From Lenisia limosa (taxonomy: Eukaryota > Breviatea): a DNA stretch of 64,000 bases. The DNA lies in contig LPNZ01003549.1 in the NCBI GenBank assembly GCA_001655205.1, forward strand, positions 1-64,000, in the 5' to 3' direction. Position numbers and translations under genes: made by a program. Below the pieces are notes generated by a model, which saw only the letters and a list, made by a program, of their open reading frames with translations, was not told the DNA's origin and made no database searches. Positions 1 through 11,100 of this stretch are shown here, one piece after another; position 1 is the stretch's first letter, and each line of letters opens with the position of its first letter.

Positions 1-92
1 CTGTAGGACTCCAACCACCGTTTTATATATCACTGTAGGACTCCAACCACCGTTTTATATCACTGTAGGACTCCAATCACCGTTTTATATCA
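1..92. repeat. tandem repeat, three ~30 bp units
   Basis: Three near-identical copies of a 30-32 base unit beginning CTGTAGGACTCC and ending TTTTATATCA run head to tail from the window edge. The first copy carries an extra TA and the third has one C-to-T change. The array may continue beyond the window. It lies downstream of, or in the 3' part of, the minus-strand leucine-rich-repeat gene. Confidence 0.9.
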
Positions 93-195
93 CGGCCCCA
101 AAATCAATCCGCCCTATAACACGCACAGTATAAAAGACGATTGTTAACATCGTAGTATAGCTGCTTGAAAAAAGATATCTATCAATGATCAACTG

Positions 196-1058
196 CCCAC
201 TCTGAGATCCAGGTCTTCGAGGTAAGGAGCTGCTGAAAGAATCGCTTCAAGAGCCGAAGACCCAAGGTCCTATAAGAGCTTTAAAAATGTTTGAAAGAAA
301 AGAATATCAACTCCAAGACAAATATTACAAGCAGAAATCATAAACTTAAGCAAGTCCAAGTGTATTACAAACGATAACGTATACATTTGGCTCTGGAGCT
401 TTATAAATAGAGGCAGTTGACATACCTGGTTGTCAGGCAAACGAAGGGTGGTAAGATTTGGCAAGGCCGCCAGACAGTCAGAGAGAATGGGTGTGCTTTG
501 GGCTTGGAGTCCTACCGGGGTAAACACTCAAACCAGGCCAAACCGTTAGCAGCCAGAGAAATGAAGGATAGTCCGGGGTGCCTGTTGGTTGACTCCAAAC
601 AGCATTTCAACGACCTGGTATTCATCAGATGAAAAATGAAGGCTGGAGCTATCCTAGATGTTGGTTGGCACATACCGAGTGTTTAGAGCACATGAATCAA
701 GCTGGAGAAGCTGCAGGCTGCTAGACTGCCTCAAAGCAGTTCCAATCGCGCGAGCATCTAGGAAACTTCATAATACACTTGTTCTGAGACAAAAGCTATC
801 CAGCTTTCAATATTATATTTGATACCCTTACTCACCTGTCATTGTCAGGCTGCGCTGTGAGAAGCTTACTCGGAGAGACTTGCACTTTCCTCTTCGAAGA
901 AGATCAAGTTCATTGCGGAGCGCGACAGCGGTAGAAATAACCTTACTAACTCTTGTAGTTATCTGTCTGCTAGATCTTGCAGGGATTGAAGAGGGAGGAA
1001 GGGTACTTAAGCGCGAAGGAGGAGGCATTTGACCTCCACCAGAAAAGCTAGAGGACAT
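196..1058 (-). CDS. leucine-rich-repeat protein, 3' end not resolved
   Basis: Several short minus-strand exons join into an LRR protein. The start ATG at 1058 opens a Ser/Pro-rich N-terminus (MSSSFSGGGQMPPPS). Later exons carry LRR-like segments: AIGTALRQSSSLQLLQLDS, LSFISLAANGL, LAALPNLTTLRLPDNQ and AAPYLEDLDLR. The spacing resembles the ribonuclease-inhibitor type of LRR. Introns are tiny: 22 nt at 654-675 and about 20 nt near 500, with a longer one of about 150 nt near 270-415. LRR proteins of this kind are usually binding scaffolds; nothing here shows the partner. The last exons toward position 1 are uncertain, and the gene may run out of the window. Confidence 0.6.
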
Positions 1059-1521
1059 AACCCTTCTGACCCCTTATTAGATTTCACTATACAATTATAT
1101 CAGCTTCATAACGATGAAAGCAGTATAGTTCTTTCCTTTACATTACACTTTCAACAAGAAGAGAAAGTTCAATCTAACTGATATCTTATTATATATATAT
1201 ATATATATATATATAAATGTCTAGCTTCGTGAGATTCGTCTAGTAGAGAAATGGAGAAAATGGATTGGTTAAAAGGGGCCAAGGGAGGTATATACTCCCC
1301 CATGGTAAAGGCAAAGACAAGGTGGAAACCAGCGCCAGCGACCTTGCCAGCACCTTGTCAGCCCCAATTCTACCCAGACGTAGGCCAAAACATGAGCACT
1401 CTGGTGGTTGATAAAAGCGGCGGTGACGTTTTACGACGTATTTTCAGGTTTTCAGTGACGGTGTATAGCGTATTTTTGGCGTATTTTGGCCAATATCCTA
1501 TATGTACGGGTTTCGTGTTTT

Positions 1522-1594
1522 NNNNNNNNNNNNNNNNNNNNNNNNNNNNNNNNNNNNNNNNNNNNNNNNNNNNNNNNNNNNNNNNNNNNNNNNN
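1522..1594. other. assembly gap (N)
   Basis: Run of 73 undetermined bases. No gene is assigned across it. Confidence 1.
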
Positions 1595-2388
1595 GTAAGG
1601 TGTATGGTGGTGAACACATTTTGGAGAGTGACCCCTCCTTGATCCACGAAGGACGAATTATTTCCCCGATCTGGCTCCTTTTCGTCGTAGAAACTACCCC
1701 TTTTATTTCAGGTTGGACCGGGGGACCGGGGAAGAAGTTTATAGGTCTTTGTAATTAAAAACAAAAACAATAATTACAATATGTAATATGCGTAGTATAA
1801 GTATAAAGTAATACATAAATATATATAAAAAAAAACATCACATCGAACATGCTCTAATTCACAGCACCGGTTGAGGCTGGTACGATTGTTTCGGTGAAGG
1901 CATACGGAGCGCTGAGTTCACAAGAGACTTCTTCTCCATTGCGATGCTAAAATGGTCACTTTAACCTTTAACCTAGCTTCCAAAAATAAAACGTATCATT
2001 AGGAACTAGGATCAGCCTCCATAATTCTGTTTAGTTAAAATTGAATCACCTTACAACTCAAGGGGGAAATTATCAACAAAGAATCACAAATAAACCTTAT
2101 CAGTGAATTTACATCCCCAACAAACGAAAAAGTTTACATCAATATAGACAACATTGCCAGTGTCTTTCATGTGCACGATAGGGTACCTATGAAGGTCAAC
2201 TTACTGGTGTTTCGACTGAATAACATCTGCTGCAACGTAAGCCGTAGGGATGAGGTAACACACACACACACCCGTCCTATCAACCAACCTCAAACTGAAT
2301 ATGGCACAACGCCCCATCAGCCAACCTCAAACTGAATATGTCACTCTCCACTGTACCGCTTTTCGCTTTCTAAGAAATTAGAGTGAAA

Positions 2389-2530
2389 NNNNNNNNNNNN
2401 NNNNNNNNNNNNNNNNNNNNNNNNNNNNNNNNNNNNNNNNNNNNNNNNNNNNNNNNNNNNNNNNNNNNNNNNNNNNNNNNNNNNNNNNNNNNNNNNNNNN
2501 NNNNNNNNNNNNNNNNNNNNNNNNNNNNNN
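2389..2530. other. assembly gap (N)
   Basis: Run of 142 undetermined bases in repeat-rich intergenic DNA. Confidence 1.
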
Positions 2531-2650
2531 ACCAAGAATCAGGGAGTTAACACGAGATAAATTGAACAAAGGATCACATATGTATCATATAGTATGTACA
2601 TATCATATGTGATATGTGAATAATAGTATTAATATGATTTTACTGTATGT

Positions 2651-2855
2651 TAACCCATACCCACTAGTGATATGATCATATGACCGACTTTCAAGTCGAA
2701 ATAATGAACGAAGATAACACGAGGGTTGTTCCCAAGTGTATCAGAATATAATTGAGACTTGTCGGTCAATTATCAGACGAGTGGATATGAGGTATCATAT
2801 CTCTGCGTGGAAAATGATAGTTCACACGGGTGAAAATCCAAAAAGTGAAATGAAA
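2651..2855 (+). repeat. dispersed repeat R1, copy A (~200 bp)
   Basis: This block is clearly similar along its whole length to 31859-32059. Shared landmarks in order are CACTAGTGATATGATCATAT, ACCGACTTTC(A/G)AGTCGAA, GAACGAAGATAACAC, ACTTGTCGGTCAATTATCA, GAGTGGATAT and AAAATGATAGTTCACA. No clear terminal inverted repeats are visible. A truncated relative with GCTGACTTTCGAGTT lies near 8348. The family is probably a short non-autonomous element; its type is not determined. Confidence 0.85.
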
Positions 2856-3299
2856 GCAAGATTGATAAGACCCAACATACCATAATGGTAAAGTTGTTCA
2901 CGATACTGCCAATAGCAAAATGGTGATAAATTAAATTGTTGTAGAACAGGTTGTTCGCGAAGTAGTTCCATGTTGAACTCTTGATCTAAAAAATGGGACT
3001 CTTTCCTCATAAGTGATCGTGTTTAAACCTTCGGGGTAGTTATCTACATACAATATGATATATGATATACTAATATGTGATGAAAACTACACGACAAGGA
3101 ACCTACCATTCCATAAGCAGCCTCATAAGAGTAAGTAGACTGAATCTGGATATCAACCGCAAGTGGGGAGGCATGCTTACGGTGGCAAATCACGTCCACC
3201 TACACGTGTCAAAACTGTTGCTTTGATTAAAACAAGTCTGAAAAGGAGAAAAAAATTAAGACATCACAACCTCCAAAAAAAACATCATTTAGTATCGAG

Positions 3300-3765
3300 A
3301 ATATATCATATACCTATCATATCATATGGGTATTATATATATCATATATCATATATCATATATACATATGATATAGTAAAATATACATATTTATACGTAT
3401 ATCATATACTAGTAGTAGTATATGATATATAATATGATGAAAATAGTATATAATATAATCTGATATCGATATTTATGTTATAGTTTTGTTTCAAGATTTA
3501 TGTGTATTATCTCTATTGTGGTATTTAATGAACAAAAGCACCTCCCCCCCAACTGCAGTGTTGATCGACCCGTTGTCAAAGTAGTATTGGAAATAGTTTT
3601 TGTAGGTGCTCTTTGTAGAGGCTGTACTTGCCTGTTCACATTTGTGAGGAATGAGAAATAAAAAAAAAAGGTGCACTTGGAGTAGGATCGATTATATGAT
3701 ATGATACATATTAATATATCAAAAGTGTATATCATATATTATACTATATATATATATAATATAGG
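3300..3765. repeat. AT-rich palindromic tracts
   Basis: Dense runs of ATATCATATGATAT-like short palindromes occupy 3300-3480 and 3690-3765, separated by more complex sequence. Similar tracts recur through the window near 2575, 25765, 27640, 32075, 33090, 43560-43740, 45000-45290, 47560, 48545-48680, 61080-61145, 61755-61800 and 62765. Confidence 0.8.
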
Positions 3766-4040
3766 GATTGAAATAAAACAGGCAGCCTCAGCCTTCTACA
3801 CCATCACTCTTAAAACTAATAGTATAATATTAACTCACCCAATCATATTTCCCTTACAACTTGTTAATTTAAAACGATTTCTATTTAAATCGGTCTTTGG
3901 GGGAGAAAGGATTATTCTTAGATTTCGAGGATTGTTGCAAATGTTTGAATTTGGGTCTCAGTTAAAATTACGTCATGCCGCTTTGAAAGCCACCTGCTTT
4001 CCAAAAAAAAATTGCAGGGGACGAAGAAAGCTGTATCCGT

Positions 4041-4125
4041 ATCCAATAGCAGCGTGATGGTGTGATTGGCTTCGGCCTATCCTTTTTTTTTTTCACATTT
4101 CTGCATATTACTATGATATTGATAT
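4041..4125 (+). repeat. short dispersed element R2, divergent copy
   Basis: This contains GCGTGATGGTGTGATTGGCTTCGGCC followed by a T-rich stretch and CACATTTCTGCATA. It matches the core of better copies at 25684, 30378, 31018 and (inverted) 33174. The left edge is less well conserved here. Like other copies, it is followed by AT-rich DNA. Confidence 0.65.
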
Positions 4126-4144
4126 TGCTTCATTTTGCTTCCCC

Positions 4145-4848
4145 TTACTTTAATATATCCAGCTGAAACAGTATCTGCGAAAACTGTTGTGGACTCAAGA
4201 GTTGTGATGTTCACGTTTGCCAGGGTGGCGGTTTGAACCTTGGGGGGGGGGGGGGGGNNNNNNNNNNNNNNNNNNNNNNNNNNNNNNNNNNNNNNNNNNN
4301 NNNNNNNNNNNNNNTCTGTTGGCTGACAACACACGAAAACAAAAACAAGCCCGAGCCAGCCTTTGAAGAGTTCGACCACCTCTCGATCCGTTTTTTTTAT
4401 GAAACAAAACAAAACCCGGAGTCAACCCTGTTGGCGAAACATATTGGTGTCAAATGCAAAAACCAAAAAAGGTTACTCCCCTTCATTTGGGACCTCCAGA
4501 CCTCCAAAACACCAAAACAAACACCTGCAACCACTTCTCACATTTAGAATGTCAAAATTTGCTTCAGGCGCAAAGACTCTTCCATCAATTGTGACTCCGC
4601 TTCCCGATTCCTAGGTGTGAAATACAAATCTGGGGAATATAGAGAGAATAGTGAGAAAGAGTGAATCTTGAACATAGATATTGTGGCAAAGGCTGCAATT
4701 CAAAAACAAAAAACCCAAAAGGTTGTGAGGAGAGGACGTGAGCTGGAGGCGGATTAGACTTTTTTTACCTTACCGCAATGTACCCTGTTACAGGGGCAAA
4801 GAGGGCGCATACAACCAGAAGAATGTTGGAAAAGCTCAACGCAATCAT
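4145..4848 (-). CDS. possible small secreted or membrane protein, interrupted by a gap
   Basis: A minus-strand ATG at 4848 opens MIALSFSNILLVVCALFAP, a hydrophobic stretch like a signal peptide or membrane anchor, followed by a plausible donor. Further exons could encode GSGVTIDGRVFAPEANFDIL and, beyond the gap, ATLANVNITTLESTTVFADT and VSAGYIK. The last parts have the alternating hydrophobic/Thr/Asn pattern of beta-rich extracellular proteins. The exon joins cannot be checked because the gap at 4258-4314 and a G17 run interrupt the chain. I do not recognise a family. Confidence 0.3.
4258..4314. other. assembly gap (N) beside a G17 run
   Basis: 57 undetermined bases follow directly on a run of 17 G. 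Other gaps in the window also abut long homopolymers, so this is probably a sequencing limit rather than biology. Confidence 1.
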
Positions 4849-5402
4849 GATCAGCAGCAGGTATTGATTTAATTTCCGACCGAGGAGGTGTGTCCGGCGC
4901 AGACGGCAGCAAGCAGGAGGATGAGTAAAAGTTTGATCAAAATCGTCGGTCGAAAAATCCCCTAAGGATTTTGGCTGGGGGTGGAGCCGTGGTCAGGGGT
5001 ATCAGTATATCGATATGTGTTGTTGACATGACACAAATATCACAATATTATTATACTATTATTATATTGCTATTATACAATCCAAATCAATGTTTTGGGC
5101 CGCAATTGGGCCGCGGCATCTCCGCATAATTGCGGCATAAACATACAATTGAGAGATTAATAATGCTGATTGATTGATTGGTAACCACAGTAACCACAAC
5201 TGGGTGCGTGGAAGTCAATCCGTTATTCATTCGACCACAAGTCAAACACAATTCAAAAGAACAAAAATATATCAGCAAAACGGGTTAACAAATCAACACA
5301 CTTGACTAACGAATAAAATATTTGAGGCTTACAATCTTTTGATCACTGTTAATGACTAATACCTGAAACGAAACAACACAATACAGACAAGAGACAGGTC
5401 AT

Positions 5403-7681
5403 TCATTGTCTCTTCATGATAATCACTTCAGACCCTCCTCTTGGAATGTCACCTCCACTCATATGGCTTCCTCTCCACTCTTCATGAAAGTTGTTAGCAT
5501 CCAACCACTCCTTGAAGTCAATTCTGCCGCTGAAGGACTCATGCTCCACACCAGACATGTAGATGACCCTCCAAGGCACGCCCTCCGGCTCGGCTTGATA
5601 GTGCACACTGCCTTGACAAGGCGTCGTCACCGACACTAATGTTGTCTCACCACTCCACATCGCAAGAAGAGCTGCCGGCTGACTATGGAACAAAGAGTCT
5701 TCGGTCATAAAACCGGCAATGTCTTCGCCCGGAAGTGGAGGTGAACAGTCAAGGAACCGAGTCTTCGCGTCAACAGAATGCAGCAACGCCTGGAATCATT
5801 AGTCCCGATGATTGCGGTCACATGTAACGGACTTGGTAGGGTGTCGCGTGGCACGGAGTCAGGAACCAAACATCAGACTGAGGGGTGTTGTGGACGAGAT
5901 CGGTCTGGGTGGTGATGTCATGACCCGACCAACCTGTTCTGCAAGGTATATCACCGCGTTGATAGTTCCCCTTTGATGAAAGAGACCAAAGAACAGAAGC
6001 ATGCTAATCTGAGCAGTGAAACAATGGAGAATTTAATATTTATTTGCCTGTCGCAGCATATTGTGAGAATCTTACCTGTACAGCAATGCAGATAAAGAGG
6101 AGTGATCTGCTGAGTTTTGGGTACTTCATGTTCAGATTGACATAAGCAAGGGAGGAGACGAGAAGCATATTTGGCAGGAGTGGGACAATAAAGCGAAACT
6201 CTTTATGTGCCGAAGCGGAGTAGACGCTAATACAAAGGAATGAAGCCAACAACAGCTTTCTAGCCAAGTGGACGACTGGGATCAGAAAACTGGCCTTTTT
6301 CGACACATAGCTCTGATTGAAAACCTGCAAAGAGATAAGCGTATTTTTTCAAATAATAAATACGTGTTGCGGACTTTTGCAAAAAAAAAAAATAATACCT
6401 GGAAATGTGGTTGTTATTCCCAAGTGCAGTACATACCTATACCATCATACCAAAAAACATCCGTAGACAAAGAAGACAACAAAGGGGCCACAAATAACAG
6501 GAATAGCATTTGAAAAGTACCTAAGCAATAAAGAGCCACGCTTCATTCGTACCAATGGATAGGGTGTGTACCGTAGTATGAGCCAAGTCCACTGAAAACA
6601 TTGAACCGAAGAAACTCCCAAATCACAAAAGCAGGACGGCCGTACATCCATGAATCAAGCAGAACTGATGATCCAAGAATTGGAACACTGAGCGGGTTAG
6701 TCAAGAAGAAAAAAATCCTACCCTAAGACAAAAGCTCTCCACACTACAGCCCAAGCCTCTTTAAACTGCTGGTCTCGAATAGAAACAAGAATAAGACACA
6801 CCCATAGCACGGCACTTGTCGGGCGAATAGAGCACGAGAGGCCTGCTAGTCCAACAGCTGTCCATTCCGATGCCCTGATCGTCACACCTCTCTCCAACGC
6901 ATACCTTGTTGACACACCTGGCCAATAGGCCAGAGCAAGCATTGTTGTGGTAAGTTCAAGACTATTAACAAGGGGGCGAAGGCCACAGTAGGCCATAAAC
7001 CAATTACTCACGAGAAACAAGAGCGAAACTGGAGCAAGCTCTTCACTCATACTGCGAATGGACTGAATAGTAACGAAGGTAGAAAAGTAACTTCCATGTT
7101 TGCAACTTTCTGCCCACACCCTTGTCAAATAGAAACCCAGTTACCTTGAAAGCAATCGTCTCTGCAAAAGCAAGGTAAAAAGCCTGTAGTATTCCAGGTC
7201 CATACAGCTGAGGGATGAGGAGTCATACAAAAACAAACAAGAACAGTAGGAGACGTCTTTTCAAAGAACTTCATTATTATGTATACTGGTGTCAGCATAA
7301 TGGGATGCAGATAGCCTCGGAGGAGCGAATTCCATTCCCATGTGAGGAAGCCAAAACCAAAAACAAGGCGATGACCCACTTCTCGTCCTTGCCACCATTC
7401 ATCTAGGAACATCAATCACGAGCATTGGAAAATTAAAAATATATAACATAAATATAAAACGTAAAACTACCTCTTGAGTAGGTTTTATGATTTTTTTGAA
7501 GAAAAAAACAAAGGAACAACTTAGTAAAAAGTAACGTTATATGATTCCTTTCTTCAAAAACAGCAAGAAAGACCCACCAACCAGGGTCAAAAGACGTTCG
7601 CACCAAAAAAACAAGAGTTGATTGAAGGACAAACAGTGCTGCAAACACAGCCAAAAGGGGCAGTTTGTTGATCTGGGGCAT
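5403..7681 (-). CDS. PIGB: GPI mannosyltransferase 3 (GPI10/PIG-B, GT22 family)
   Basis: PIG-B adds the third mannose, from dolichol-phosphate-mannose, to the GPI anchor precursor in the ER membrane. The start ATG is at 7681. Exon 1 gives an N-terminal membrane helix and SFDP, which splices in phase to DEWWQGREVGHRLVFGFG and LTWEWN. SFDPDEWWQ is the GT22 luminal motif with the catalytic-type Asp. Then come a multi-spanning region with NSLE and IRPTSAVLW, FLRFNVFSGLGSYYGTHPIH, the HKEFRF motif, and near the C-terminus FLTPCHATPY, a PIG-B hallmark. A hydrophilic tail ends at IIMKRQ. Introns are GT-AG; for example, a 32 nt intron splits the codon for Trp in HWYFSNA. The gene is divergent from TERT with about 490 bp between the starts. 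ALG9/ALG12 are relatives, but TPCHATPY favours PIG-B. Confidence 0.9.
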
Positions 7682-8171
7682 TAAGGGCACAGTATGTTGC
7701 TAAATGAGACCTTCTTTCCCTCTTACATCAACCATCTTTCTTGGGCAGAAGCAGCACTTCTTTCCCTGATAATCCTTTACTCCTTACTGCTTTAGCAATG
7801 AAAATAGAGAGAGAGAGAGAGGGGGGGGGGGTCGTTGGTTAAGAGAGAACTTCCTCCAGCTTTCTGCTCAAACTCTTCTATCTGCTTCTTTCCAGATTTT
7901 TTTTTTTCTCTCTACTACTACTCTGAGAAGAGACTACTATTACCACAACACTATTACCAATACCAAACATTAACCCCAAAAAACTGAAACATGGTGAAGA
8001 TCGGTGATCAATTATTCAATTGAGGTGGTTAGTTATTTGCTGCACGCAAGCTGCACGACAGGGTGAGGAGCTGAGTGATAATGTCAGAATGAGGAATGGA
8101 GAATGATTGCAAAAACTACAGGAAACAGGAAGGAAAGGGAACTGATATGAGGGCATAATAACTGTCCCAAC
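7682..8171. other. shared upstream region of PIGB and TERT
   Basis: 490 bp between two divergent start codons. It holds a (GA)n run followed by ten G near 7807-7832, a T-rich stretch near 7897 and CT-rich stretches. It probably contains both promoters, but no specific factor site can be named from the sequence. Confidence 0.5.
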
Positions 8172-11100
8172 ATGTACCAGGCTCTCAATGCCGCCTATTC
8201 CAGGGTGATTAACATCTTTGATTTCATTGAGCTCTTGGAAGCCGAAAAGAGTCCAACAATCTGTCTGAAAAAGTTATTGTGCTCCGATGATCAATGCCAG
8301 GTTGGTGGTTAAAAATTACAGAAATAACCGCCATCGATGATATAGCTGACTTTCGAGTTAAAATGATGAATAAAGATCAAATAAGACTCACTTCGATAAT
8401 GTCAAATAAGAATCACTTCGATAATGTCAAATAAGACTCACTTCGATAATGTCACAGTAGTAGAGATATGATATTAGTTAATTTTTATAGCTGTGAATGT
8501 AGGAATTTAACTGAAATCTACATGAAATAGTTTGATGAAATGACTGTCACAGGCGCCATCGCAACTCAACAAAGAAACACCAATTCTTGTCGGACTTCCC
8601 AGGTTGGCAGGACAGAATATTGGATAATTCAGTTAAACAGACGAAGCACGGTTCCTCTTATTGACAAGACGTGCGTCGGTGTCTGTGACGAGTCCATTAA
8701 TGAGGTTGGTGGAAGTATGTCTAATGCTTGAAGACGGTTATCAGAGCGGCTAAACAGGTCCACTCAATGTCGTCGTTCTCCTTCCACAGTTTAGCGCTAT
8801 GTTACAAAATGGTATGTTGACAATGCTTCTTTGCAGTAATAGCACAGGATGGGGCTTCATGCTACGTTCGAGAAAACAAACAATCGTCAACTGACCAACT
8901 GTTCACCAAAATTCCATGGGCACAGGTGTATCCAAGGCTAGGTTTGTTTATAATAAAGTTAATCTTCTATCATGTGTGTAATAAGACAGGTACAAGGCTG
9001 GTGACAACTCTCTTGGTTTACTTTGGCATATTTGTTTCTTACAACGGCGGATATCAGCAGGTTTGAAAGCAAATGAAATCGCCACATTGTGTTTAAGAAA
9101 GAACATCAATCCAGCTTTATACTTGCATCATTGATTTGGATGTAGATTTGTGGAGTCTCAATTGATAGAGAGTTACGTAGCCTTGGTCTTTTAACTGGTC
9201 GTATGAGGGGAGGGTTATGAGGCTAGATTGAACTTAGGATCACTGACACCACCTAGAACTTGGCAGTCACCCAATTCTTCCAAAGCCAGGAAATCAACCT
9301 CAAGGCATTGTCACAAAGAATGACCTCGAAAGAAAACCTCGGCGGAAAAGATCTCGAGGAGGCAGGAGGTGGAAGCAGCAGCCTCCCTCTATTCTCCCCA
9401 AATTACCTGACTTGTCCCAGCCAAAACTGGACGGTGAATCCATCCCAACCACTTCCCTTCCCTCCCACCAACAAACTGAGCCAAATCTACCCGTTTGGCC
9501 ATCCATCTTACCATCATTCCGATTACCTCCGCGACCGTTAAAAAGAACCGCGTCAGACTCATGCATTTCCCCTCCTCCCCCCTCTCGTCCCAGGCCAGAC
9601 AGTGTTGGAAAAGAGGGGCCATCTTTTCCGTCGTCACCATTGCTACAAACACGCTCGTATTTTTCTCCTCCCAATTCGCCACTTCATGTACCACCTCCTC
9701 CATCAATCCATTTCCCCTCTGAACCACCATCACAAGGTACGGCCAAGCTCTGCTTACAATGTAGCTCCAAATGACGTTGCAGAACCGATCGCCTTCCTTC
9801 CAGCCCCATCTGTGGTCCTTCACGCGACTTCGATAATGTATTGTAAACGAAGCTCCAGAAGAGTCCTCGATGACAATCGTAGGTGATTGCCATTCTGACC
9901 CTCAGACCCCATTCGCAGCTTGGTGGCATGTCGGAGATCCGCCCGGGCATTGGTAGCGTTTATTGTGTCCTCGCCTCCGGGATCGGAAAAGGAGACCAGT
10001 ATTTCAGATCACATGATCAAATCAAAGGACCAAAAAAGGGTTTGTGTTCCTCTTTCTCATGTATTAGTCTGCGCTGTTCTTTCGTGAAGGCAGTCAGTTC
10101 TCAGGATCCGGGTACCTTTGGGGCTCCATCATCATGGATAAAAGAGTCAAATTCACAAAGCCTTTCAAGAATGCCAAAAACTGTTCATCCCCCTCCCTTC
10201 TTGGAGTTTCCTTCAGAAGAGCATGGGCCAATCGAGGGGCGCGGACACGGGTTATGAGGTTGGTACTTGTTCGGTAATGAGGGGGTTCTCACCTCTTTAG
10301 GGTTGGGAGTCTTCGGTCGCATCTTTCGTCTCATTGTATGGTAAGATAGGGACGGTGGTGATAATGACCCAATCTTACAAGCTTCCAAGAACATATCATA
10401 TTCATTATTCCTGCATACATAGTATCCTCTATGCAGGAGCTCATGAATTCAGTTCCGCCGTCGGGCTTCAAGTGGAGCATTGTCCCGATTGATATCGCCT
10501 CCCGCCTCTCCAATGGTTTGTGGCAGTAGTCACAGAATTTACTGTTAAGAGGAGCAGACTGCAGCGGACAACATCCCTTCAGAATTTGAGACGGACAAAT
10601 AAGCCCAGCAATTCCTCGGTCAAGATCTGTCCCGAAGCTCGAGGCTTGGTTAATGTCATTCTCCACGCTCTCCAGAAAGGCCGTCGTCTCCCTCTTTCAA
10701 AGCTTTTTAAGACGGAAATCAATTCCAACCCCCCCAGTCCGGCCATGTTTGATGGTGTTGACAGTTTTGGCTCGGTGGAGTGCCCTTCGGCTTCATCGTC
10801 CATTTCTTCAAGACCACAGTCGCCTAAACCTTCCCTGTCATACCACCCTCCATTGTCGCCTCGCCCCATCTCACAACCTCGGTCGTTGTCCTTGTCGTTA
10901 ACACCTACAATGTCTGAACCCTTCTCATTCACACCTACAATGTCCGACCTCTTGTCTCAGGGCCCTGATAACGCTTTGGAACCTAACTTGTTGAATCAGC
11001 ACACCCCAGCTTCTGTTGTCTTCAAATGCATCATTTCAGCGTGTCGCCTCCTTTTCCCTCCAAAGTAAGGCACGGATTGGAACCCTGTCATGATTTAGAA

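Larger units (their letters stand above)
1070..4140. other. gene-poor, repeat-rich stretch with two assembly gaps
   Basis: No reading frame here shows a recognisable domain or a plausible exon chain. The stretch holds an (AT)n run near 1190-1215, gaps at 1522-1594 and 2389-2530, a CACACA run near 2260, a duplicated phrase near 2278-2340 (CAACCTCAAACTGAATATG twice), a ~200 bp dispersed repeat at 2651-2855, and long AT-rich tracts built from ATATCATATGATAT-like palindromes (2575-2640, 3300-3480, 3690-3765). Confidence 0.6.

Noticed and set aside
1-92. Repeat array resembling a CRISPR
   Set aside because: Only three units, joined without spacers, in an intron-rich nuclear locus. It is a simple tandem repeat.
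1251-1758. Plus-strand frames running across the gap at 1522
   Set aside because: Their length depends on undetermined bases; no domain or splice chain supports them.
3163-3735. Ile/Tyr/His-rich frames in the AT-rich tracts
   Set aside because: They are translations of ATATCATAT repeats and have no protein-like composition.
9300-9950. Minus-strand frames of 88-144 codons opposite TERT
   Set aside because: They lie antisense to the proposed TERT linker exons, have low-complexity G/E/W-rich composition and show no domain. They are shadows of the C/T-rich coding strand.
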